Shown piece after piece: positions 57,982 through 64,000 of a stretch of 64,000 bases of DNA; the first letter of the stretch is position 1, and every line of letters starts with the position of its first letter. Origin of the DNA: CBDAPX01 sp965198725 (GTDB lineage Bacteria > Pseudomonadota > Alphaproteobacteria > Rhodobacterales > Rhodobacteraceae); contig CBDAPX010000002.1 in NCBI GenBank assembly GCA_965198725.1, forward strand, positions 868,001-932,000. Reading direction: 5' to 3'. The translations under genes and the position numbers were made by a program. The notes below the pieces were generated by a model. That model had not been told where the DNA came from, did not search any database, and was given only the letters and a program-made list of their open reading frames with translations.

Positions 57982-59123
57982 GTGCCGGGCTGTTTGCCTG
58001 TCAGAGCGTATTTTGCGGCTCGTTCGCCGGTATTCAACGCTGCCTCCACTTCGTCGACGCTGGGTTGCTCCCATTTAGGGCCGCCAGAAACAAATCCTTT
58101 TTCCAAAAGGGTTTGTTGGGTCTTCTTCACGTCAATTTCACTGCGGACATATCGGGACTGACTGCGGTCTTCTGGACGCCACACGCGGATCACGTGATCA
58201 ATGATCAAAGGCGCGCGTCCCGAAAAACCGGTCAGGTGGTTTTCGATGTATTTCGTGGCCTTTGACCGTCGCCGCACCAAAACCGCGACATCCTGATCAG
58301 GTCGCGCCACCATGCCAAAAAGATGCAGGGCGGACCCTTCGCTGGCGACAACCTGTTTCGCGGCCTTGTAGCGCGCAATTTGCGTGCTCATGTCGTGATT
58401 TTGCGGGTGAAAAACGGTATAGCCTTCCTTTTCGAGCAGGCCCTCAATGTATTCTTCATAGGCCAGCGCGCCTTTGCTCGGACCAACGCGGCTGCGACTG
58501 ATATAGAGCTTATCCGGCCCCTCGGCTGGAACGTCTGTCGCAAAACGCGTGTGAAAGAAGGACCGCAGCTTTTCGGTGCCATGCGAAATCGGGCCGATCC
58601 CAAACGCCTGGCCCGGCACGACGAGGTTTTCTACGCGCGTTGGGCGGTCCAGAACACGCACGTCTTCGGCACCCGCGAGATCAAAAAACGCTTTTTGAAA
58701 CCCGTTCAACGCAGTTCCGTATTGCGGGCTTTTGGCCACGAACAAAACACCGCGAAACCCAGCTCCTCCACGGGCCAGCGGCCACAGCCTGCCCGTGCTT
58801 TCAACGATGAAGTGACCAAAGTGCCGCCAAAGCACACCGCCCCACAGCCACTTGCCCTCTAACTGGTCAGGGATATCTGCGGGAAACGCGGGCTCGACAC
58901 TGATGGGCTTGTCCTTGCGCCAAAGCGCACCGCGTTGAAAATACTTGCCGTTCGCCATGAAAACACCAGCCTCTTGGACAAAGGCGCGTTTTTGGGATGG
59001 CACGATCACCGCGTTTTCTAACGGCGTCACCTTTGTGGCCCAGCCGCGCTTGGGGTCTGGGGCGGACAAAACAATCGGATCGCGTTTCGCGGGGACCGGC
59101 TGACCTGATAAATCTTGTGCCAT
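57978..59123 (-). CDS. Glycosyltransferase family 61 protein
   Basis: 381 residues. GT61 features: WGGVLWRHFGHFIVESTGRL about residue 93, then SPQYGTALNGFQKAFFDLAG, LYISRSRVGPSKGALAYEEY, and a C-terminal VASEGSALHLFGMVARPDQD region. These enzymes transfer sugars (xylose or others) to glycans in bacteria and eukaryotes; the acceptor is unknown here. It is convergent with RidA and overlaps it by four bases. Confidence 0.85.
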   Translation of the reverse strand: MAQDLSGQPVPAKRDPIVLSAPDPKRGWATKVTPLENAVIVPSQKRAFVQEAGVFMANGKYFQRGALWRKDKPISVEPAFPADIPDQLEGKWLWGGVLWRHFGHFIVESTGRLWPLARGGAGFRGVLFVAKSPQYGTALNGFQKAFFDLAGAEDVRVLDRPTRVENLVVPGQAFGIGPISHGTEKLRSFFHTRFATDVPAEGPDKLYISRSRVGPSKGALAYEEYIEGLLEKEGYTVFHPQNHDMSTQIARYKAAKQVVASEGSALHLFGMVARPDQDVAVLVRRRSKATKYIENHLTGFSGRAPLIIDHVIRVWRPEDRSQSRYVRSEIDVKKTQQTLLEKGFVSGGPKWEQPSVDEVEAALNTGERAAKYALTGKQPGT

Positions 59124-59317
59124 TCTGACGCTCTGTTTCGTTGCGGCGCAATATGCAGAGTTTAGGGGAGGACCCTTACCTGCAAAAGGTTGGAAAAAAA
59201 GAAAAGGTCACAGCGGCAATTTTGCATGTCGGTTTCCCGCCGACGATCATGCAACTGGCACTGGACCCCAGCGGTCGCTTCGTTCATATCTGAGGTTAGA
59301 GATTTCTGGAGGCTCTG

Positions 59318-59701
59318 ATGGGTATCTTGAGCACGTTGAAAAAGGCTTTGACCTGGTGGGACGGCCAAACGTTGAACACACAATGGTGGACAGCGCGCCA
59401 TGGTGTTCGGGTTGGCGAAGATGACGAAGGCAATGTGTTTTATCGCACCAAGGATGACAGCAAACGCTGGGTGATCTTCAACGGTGAGATTGAGGCCAGC
59501 CGTATCAGCCCGGAATGGCATGGGTGGTTGCATCGCACCTGGGACGAACCACCCACGGAAAAACCGTTGCCGCATAAGGCATGGGAAAAGCCGCATCAGG
59601 AAAACCTGACCGGAACGGCGATGGCCTATGCGCCTGCAGGGTCACTGCGTCAGGCACAGCCGGCGGACCGGAGCGATTACGAGGCGTGGAGCCCGGAATA
59701 A
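59318..59701 (+). CDS. NDUFA12-family NADH:ubiquinone oxidoreductase accessory protein
   Basis: 127 residues starting with a GGAGG site upstream. The family core is seen in WWDGQTLNTQWWTARHGVRV, VGEDDEGNVFYRTKDDSKRW and EASRISPEWHGWLHRTWDEP. Alphaproteobacterial complex I carries this homologue of the mitochondrial supernumerary subunit NDUFA12. Next in the same direction is a MlaD gene 12 bases on. Confidence 0.93.
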   Translation: MGILSTLKKALTWWDGQTLNTQWWTARHGVRVGEDDEGNVFYRTKDDSKRWVIFNGEIEASRISPEWHGWLHRTWDEPPTEKPLPHKAWEKPHQENLTGTAMAYAPAGSLRQAQPADRSDYEAWSPE

Positions 59702-59713
59702 GAGGGACGAGCA

Positions 59714-60166
59714 GTGTCCAATACAAACTATGCAGAAGTGGCGGTTGGCGGGATCGTCCTGGCAGCCGCAGTGGGATTTGCGATCTATGCGGGTCAGGCA
59801 ACAGGGCTGTCGTCTGGTGGTTCGGGCTATGAGCTGAACGCCAGCTTCCGGTCCGCAGAAGGGATCAGCGTTGGTACCGATGTCCGCTTGGCTGGCGTCA
59901 AGGTCGGCACTGTTACCGGGATGGAGCTGAACGCCGACACATATCGCGCCGCGACCACGTTTGAACTTCAGGACGGCGTCTTGATCCCGGATGACAGCGC
60001 CATCGTGATTTCGTCTGAAGGGCTGTTGGGCGGCAATTTCGTCGAGGTGATGCCCGGTGGATCGCCGTTTTACTATGAGCCGGGCGATGAGGTCTCTGAT
60101 ACGCAAGGATCGGTCAGCCTGATATCCCTACTGTTGAAATTCGTCTCTGGCGGGAGCGACGGGTGA
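59714..60166 (+). CDS. mlaD: MlaD-family outer-membrane lipid asymmetry protein
   Basis: 150 residues from a GTG. An N-terminal membrane helix (EVAVGGIVLAAAVGFAIYAG) anchors an MCE domain with ELNASFRSAEGISVGTDVRL, AGVKVGTVTGMEL and SSEGLLGGNFVEVMPG. In the Mla system such proteins shuttle phospholipids across the periplasm. The other Mla genes are not in this window. Confidence 0.9.
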   Translation: MSNTNYAEVAVGGIVLAAAVGFAIYAGQATGLSSGGSGYELNASFRSAEGISVGTDVRLAGVKVGTVTGMELNADTYRAATTFELQDGVLIPDDSAIVISSEGLLGGNFVEVMPGGSPFYYEPGDEVSDTQGSVSLISLLLKFVSGGSDG

Positions 60167-60525
60167 TCCGCGCGGTTCTTGCATTGGCCTTAATGGTTGC
60201 CGCGCCTTGGCCGGCGGCACAGGAAAACGCGACCCGCGGGTCAGGGGCCATGTTGCGCGCGTTGGACAAGGTGAATGGCGCCACGATGGATATCGAGGCG
60301 CGCAGTGGCGAAACCGTGTCGATGTTCGGGCTTGAGGTTTTGATGATCGAGTGTCGCTATCCAGCGGAAAACCCGACCGGCGATGCTTTTGCGTTGATGG
60401 TGATCCGCGAAGAAGCCAAGACCGAGATCGAGTTTCAAGGCTGGATGATTGCATCGTCCCCGGCGCTGAACGCGCTGGATCATTCCCGTTACGATGTCTG
60501 GGTGTTGCGCTGTAACACGTCCTGA
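60163..60525 (+). CDS. DUF2155 family secreted protein
   Basis: 120 residues; the start codon GTG overlaps the MlaD stop (GTGA). A short signal peptide (MIRAVLALALMVAAPWPAAA-like) is followed by the DUF2155 core: ALDKVNGATMDIEARSGETV, then FGLEVLMIECRYPAENPTGD and FQGWMIASSPALNALDHSRY, DVWVLRC. Function unknown, conserved in alphaproteobacteria beside NDUFA12 and aat. Its end overlaps convergent aat by 37 bases. Confidence 0.88.
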   Translation: MIRAVLALALMVAAPWPAAQENATRGSGAMLRALDKVNGATMDIEARSGETVSMFGLEVLMIECRYPAENPTGDAFALMVIREEAKTEIEFQGWMIASSPALNALDHSRYDVWVLRCNTS

Positions 60526-61121
60526 GGCGTCGGTATCTCTGGGGCCGTAAAGCTGGCGGACCGGGACAACGCGGCCTCTAGGCGGTTCTGATAGTTCGTT
60601 CGGGTCACCTCGATCGCGCCCAGCGAAGCGAGATGATCGGTGACAAACTGGGTATCGAACAGGGCAAAGCCGCCCAGATTCAACCGATCTATCAGGTATG
60701 CCAATGCGATTTTTGAGGCGTCCGTGCGGCGCGAAAACATGCTTTCCCCGAAAAAGGTCGCGCCCAGCACCACGCCATAAACGCCGCCCACTAGCGCGTT
60801 GTCGTCCCATATTTCAAGCGAATGCGCATGTCCCATCTGGTGCAGCTGCACATAAAGATCGCGGATTTCGGCATTGATCCAGGTTTCCGGGCGCATTGCG
60901 CAGCCATCCACCACGCCTGCGAAATCTTCATTGATTGCAACACGGTATCGTTCGTTCTGTATGCGCCGGCGCAGCGAACGTGAGATGTGGAAGTCATCCA
61001 GCGGAAAGATGCCGCGCCGACGGGGATCGACCCAGAATATATCCTGACTGTCCTGGCTTTCGGCCATCGGGAAAATCCCGATGGAATATCCGTGCAGCAA
61101 AATATCCGGGGTCAGTTCCAT
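60489..61121 (-). CDS. aat: Leucyl/phenylalanyl-tRNA-protein transferase
   Basis: Adds Leu or Phe to basic N-termini for the N-end rule. 210 residues: LLHGYSIGIFPMAESQDSQD, FWVDPRRRGIFPLDDFHISR, the YVQLHQMGHAHSLEIWDDNA segment, and LVGGVYGVVLGATFFGESMF, all family hallmarks. The 3' end overlaps DUF2155. A 27-base gap separates it from accC upstream. Confidence 0.95.
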   Translation of the reverse strand: MELTPDILLHGYSIGIFPMAESQDSQDIFWVDPRRRGIFPLDDFHISRSLRRRIQNERYRVAINEDFAGVVDGCAMRPETWINAEIRDLYVQLHQMGHAHSLEIWDDNALVGGVYGVVLGATFFGESMFSRRTDASKIALAYLIDRLNLGGFALFDTQFVTDHLASLGAIEVTRTNYQNRLEAALSRSASFTAPEIPTPQDVLQRNTQTS

Positions 61122-61148
61122 CTGAAACCCCGGTGCATTTGCATCGGC

Positions 61149-62501
61149 TCAGCTGTCCGCAGATTGCTTTGCAAGCCAGTTTTCGAGCCAGTGGATGTTG
61201 TAATTGCCGTCGAGGATGTCCTGCTCTTGCAGCAGCGCATCAAAGAGCGGCACGGTCGTGTCCACGCCGTCGACGATTAATTCGGCCAAAGACCGGTCCA
61301 GACGCGCCAAAGCTTCGTCTCGGTCGCGGCCATGCACGATCAGTTTCCCAATAAGCGAGTCGTAATAGGGCGGGATCGAATAGCCATCGTACAGGGCCGA
61401 ATCCATCCGCACGCCCAGACCGCCCGGTGCGTGATAATGCGTGATCTTGCCCGGACAGGGGGCAAAGTCGGGCAGGCGTTCGGCGTTGATCCGAACCTCG
61501 ATGGCATGGCCGTTGATTGTCAGGTCGTCCTGGCCAAAGGACATCGGCAGTCCGGCTGCGACGCGGATTTGTTCGCGTACCAGATCGACGCCAAAGATGG
61601 CTTCTGTCACCGGGTGTTCCACCTGAAGGCGGGTGTTCATTTCGATGAAATAGAACTCGCCATCTTCATAAAGGAACTCGATCGTGCCGGCACCCGCATA
61701 GTCGATCTTGGCGACCGCATCCGCACAGACTTTCCCGATCCGGGCCCGCTCTTCGGCGGTGATGCAGGGGCCGGGGGCCTCTTCGAATACCTTCTGGTGC
61801 CGGCGTTGCAGCGAGCAGTCCCGCTCTCCCAGATGCACGGCCTTGCCTTTGCCATCGCCAAAAACCTGAATCTCGATATGGCGCGGTTTGGTCAGGTATT
61901 TTTCGATATAGACTTCGTCATTGCCGAACGCGGCCTTGGCTTCGGCGCGTGCTGTCATGAACGCGCTTTCCATATCCGCCGCTGTTGCGGCGACTTTCAT
62001 GCCGCGTCCACCGCCGCCCGCAGTGGCTTTCACAATGACCGGGTATCCCATATCATCGCCAAGGGCCTTGGCCGTGGCGAGGTCGGGCACGCCTCCGTCT
62101 GAACCGGGCACGCAAGGCACGCCGAGCGCTTTCATCGTGTCCTTGGCGGTGATCTTGTCGCCCATGACGCGGATATGATCTGCCGTGGGGCCAATGAATT
62201 TCAGGCCGTGGTCTTGGGCGATCTGCACAAAACTGGCGTTTTCGCTAAGGAACCCATAGCCCGGGTGGATCGCTTCGGCGCCGGTGATTTCGCAGGCCGA
62301 CATGATCGAGGCCACCGAAAGATAGCTTTTGGGGCTGGGTGGGGGGCCGATACAAATGGAGTCGTCTGCCATCCGCACATGCATCGCGTCGCTGTCGGCG
62401 GTGGAATGCACCGCCACAGTGGCAATGCCCATTTCCCGTGCGGCGCGGATTACGCGCAGGGCAATCTCACCACGGTTGGCAATCAGGATTTTGCTGAACA
62501 T
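61149..62501 (-). CDS. accC: Acetyl-CoA carboxylase biotin carboxylase subunit
   Basis: 450 residues of the biotin carboxylase, ATP-grasp fold: MFSKILIANRGEIALRVIRA, HPGYGFLSENASF, KATAGGGGRGMKV, the EKYLTKPRHIEIQVFGDGKG segment and FIEMNTRLQVEHPVTE. Carboxylates the biotin on AccB in fatty acid synthesis. It follows accB by 10 bases. Confidence 0.97.
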   Translation of the reverse strand: MFSKILIANRGEIALRVIRAAREMGIATVAVHSTADSDAMHVRMADDSICIGPPPSPKSYLSVASIMSACEITGAEAIHPGYGFLSENASFVQIAQDHGLKFIGPTADHIRVMGDKITAKDTMKALGVPCVPGSDGGVPDLATAKALGDDMGYPVIVKATAGGGGRGMKVAATAADMESAFMTARAEAKAAFGNDEVYIEKYLTKPRHIEIQVFGDGKGKAVHLGERDCSLQRRHQKVFEEAPGPCITAEERARIGKVCADAVAKIDYAGAGTIEFLYEDGEFYFIEMNTRLQVEHPVTEAIFGVDLVREQIRVAAGLPMSFGQDDLTINGHAIEVRINAERLPDFAPCPGKITHYHAPGGLGVRMDSALYDGYSIPPYYDSLIGKLIVHGRDRDEALARLDRSLAELIVDGVDTTVPLFDALLQEQDILDGNYNIHWLENWLAKQSADS

Positions 62502-62511
62502 GCGTTGCGCC

Positions 62512-63009
62512 TTATTCGATGATCACCAGCGGGGTGCCGTATTCAACGGCTGCGCCGTCCTCAACCAAAATCCGTTTGATCTTGCCCGCTTTGGGGGCCG
62601 GGATGTGGTTCATGGTCTTCATCGCTTCGACGATCAACAGCGTGTCGCCTTCCGACACTTGCGCGCCAACGCTGACAAAGGCGGGGGCGCCCGGTTCGGC
62701 CTGCATGTAAACCGTGCCCACCATGGGTGAGGTCACAGCACCCGGCTCGTTGGCGGGGTCTTCGATTTGTGCCGGTGCGGGGGCGGCGGTTGGTGCTGCG
62801 GCGGCGGGGGCCGCGGCAACCGGGGCTGGGGCCGCGACGGCTACTGGGGCCACCGCAGCTGCCGGTGCGGCCCGGCTGACACGCACGTTCAGGCTGTCAT
62901 CTTCGCCGTATTCCCGTTTGACCTGAAGTTCGGTCAGGTCATTTTCCCGGAGCAACTCGGCCAGGGCCTGAATAAAAGCCACATCGGCTTCGTGCTTGGT
63001 ATTGGTCAT
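62512..63009 (-). CDS. accB: Acetyl-CoA carboxylase biotin carboxyl carrier protein
   Basis: 165 residues. N-terminal dimer domain, an Ala/Pro-rich flexible linker (about residues 55-90), and the C-terminal biotinyl domain with the biotinylation lysine in VEAMKTMNHI. The start ATG at 63009 lies 187 bases from the divergent acyl-CoA synthetase. Confidence 0.96.
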   Translation of the reverse strand: MTNTKHEADVAFIQALAELLRENDLTELQVKREYGEDDSLNVRVSRAAPAAAVAPVAVAAPAPVAAAPAAAAPTAAPAPAQIEDPANEPGAVTSPMVGTVYMQAEPGAPAFVSVGAQVSEGDTLLIVEAMKTMNHIPAPKAGKIKRILVEDGAAVEYGTPLVIIE

Positions 63010-63196
63010 GCTTTCCTCGACACGTTTCTTTCTGGCCTTATTTCACCGGCCAATTTCGCGATCTGTTGTGCTTATAGGGTAAGGATTACGCAGAGAAAAG
63101 CACAGACGGATTTGGACGACTTGCTTGTTTTTGACCCGGGTTGCAAGCTGAGACGCACCAAAAGCATATGTGGTGCACCAAGAGGAGGGTTTTGGC

Positions 63197-64000
63197 GTGA
63201 ACTTTGCCAAGTGGTTAGAGCGGGTCGCACGGGCAGAGCCTCATCGCCCGGCGATTTTTCGGGGCACCACGCTTTATTGCGATTACGGTGGGTTTTGGGA
63301 TCAGGTCACGGCTCTGGCCGGGTGGTTGCGCGCCCAAGGGTTTGTTCCAGGCGACCGGGTCGGGATTTTCATGAAAAACTGTCCCGAATATCTGATTGTT
63401 CAATATGGCATCTGGTGTGCCGGGCTGGCGGCGGTGCCGATCAACGGCAAACTGCACCCACGTGAGGTGACGTATATTCTGACCAATTCGGGTGCTGGGA
63501 TGGTTTTTGCGACCACGGATGAGGCGGATGGGCTGCAAGCGGTAGAGGTCACGGCAGATATTGTCGATGTTGGCGGCGATACCTTTGCGGCGGCCATCCA
63601 GCATGCGCCAATGACAACGCCAGAGCCACGTGCGGCCGATGATCTCTGCTGGTTGTTCTATACCTCGGGAACAACCGGGCGGCCCAAAGGCGTGATGATC
63701 ACACATCGCATGTTGCACACGATGTCACTGACTTATCTTGCTGACGTGGACGAAGTGCACCCCGACGACTGCGTGATCTATGCTGCGCCGATGAGCCATG
63801 GGGCCGGGATATACAACATGCTTCACGTGTTGCGCGGTGCCCGGCATGTGTGTCCGGTGTCGGTTGGATTTGATCCGATGGAGATTTTTGCGCTCGCCAA
63901 GGTCTTTGATCGTGTGCAGATGTTTGCGGCGCCCACCATGGTGCGACGGATGACGGATGTGGCGCGGGCCACTGGTGAAAGCGGCGAGGGGTTGCGCACC
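63197..64000 (+). CDS. AMP-dependent acyl-CoA synthetase, cut off by the window edge
   Basis: 268 codons are in the window, so the C-terminal half is missing. The GTG at 63197 has AGAGGAGGG upstream. An ANL-superfamily adenylation domain: VGIFMKNCPEYLIVQYGIWC near residue 55, AAVPINGKLHPREVTYIL, and the AMP-binding P-loop WLFYTSGTTGRPKGVMITHR near residue 153. Substrate class (fatty acid or other carboxylate) cannot be told from this half. Confidence 0.88.
   Translation, partial: MNFAKWLERVARAEPHRPAIFRGTTLYCDYGGFWDQVTALAGWLRAQGFVPGDRVGIFMKNCPEYLIVQYGIWCAGLAAVPINGKLHPREVTYILTNSGAGMVFATTDEADGLQAVEVTADIVDVGGDTFAAAIQHAPMTTPEPRAADDLCWLFYTSGTTGRPKGVMITHRMLHTMSLTYLADVDEVHPDDCVIYAAPMSHGAGIYNMLHVLRGARHVCPVSVGFDPMEIFALAKVFDRVQMFAAPTMVRRMTDVARATGESGEGLRT

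Noticed and set aside
1..64000. tRNA, rRNA and CRISPR arrays
   Set aside because: No T-loop plus acceptor pattern, no rRNA-like stretch and no regularly spaced short repeats were seen by eye; the only tandem repeats are inside znuA. A tRNA scan would be needed to exclude a tRNA in the gaps.

Overview
The window reads as chromosome of a Roseobacter-group alphaproteobacterium (Rhodobacteraceae). The basis is gene content and order: hom-glpX-recJ, a complete C-P lyase operon with a hexapeptide-family phosphonate protein, a pobA-pcaCHG operon with a PcaQ-type LysR regulator, zur-znuCB divergent from znuA, an NDUFA12-like complex I protein next to MlaD and DUF2155 genes, and aat-accC-accB. Genes are tightly packed, with many ATGA/TGATG stop-start overlaps. 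The species cannot be named from this. No rRNA, tRNA or CRISPR array was seen by eye.

Layout. 1-4.3 kb: recJ (cut by the window edge), glpX, hom and a small lipoprotein, all minus; then a TetR regulator and a small orphan ORF. 5.6-13.3 kb: C-P lyase operon phnGHI-HAD-phnJKLN-(60-aa ORF)-phnM on minus, with phnF divergent. 13.6-17.2 kb: a DUF5666/DUF6502 pair, a YHS protein and a periplasmic GlpQ. 17.3-21.8 kb: the phosphonate importer set (hexapeptide protein, phnE2, phnE1, phnD, phnC). 21.8-23.0 kb: an IS3-family element. 23.0-27.9 kb: a small orphan biosynthetic cluster (two B12-type radical SAM proteins, a 2OG-Fe(II) oxygenase, two methyltransferases). 27.9-35.4 kb: a ten-gene thiamine operon (thiD-O-S-G-E-F-Y-tenA-thiZ-thiX) behind a TPP riboswitch. 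35.6-46.9 kb: an adenylate-cyclase/ATPase/TPR gene, a lipoxygenase-like protein, an animal-type heme peroxidase, two proteins of unknown function and a DyP-type peroxidase. 47.0-48.1 kb: a RES/Xre toxin-antitoxin pair. 48.1-52.1 kb: protocatechuate pathway. 52.1-55.4 kb: zinc uptake. 55.5-64 kb: clpP-clpX, RidA, GT61, NDUFA12, MlaD, DUF2155, aat, accC, accB and the start of an acyl-CoA synthetase.

The most striking property is the number of broken genes. phnC has lost its 5' part at the IS element; phnE2 carries an in-frame TAG; the radical SAM gene on the other side of the IS has lost its 3' part; the 2OG oxygenase has a frameshift; the cyclase has a frameshift in an A8 run plus an in-frame TAA; the membrane protein beside the DyP peroxidase carries an in-frame TAG. 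The C-P lyase enzymes look intact while two components of their importer are damaged. This resembles the well-known cryptic phn operon of E. coli K-12 (defective phnE), though by different lesions.

The best candidate for an undescribed system is the oxidative cluster at 38.8-46.9 kb: lipoxygenase-like protein, cyclooxygenase-type heme peroxidase, DyP peroxidase and two unknown membrane-associated proteins, possibly for lipid peroxide (oxylipin-like) chemistry. The second is the B12-radical SAM/oxygenase/methyltransferase cluster. Functions of both are inferred from families and context only.
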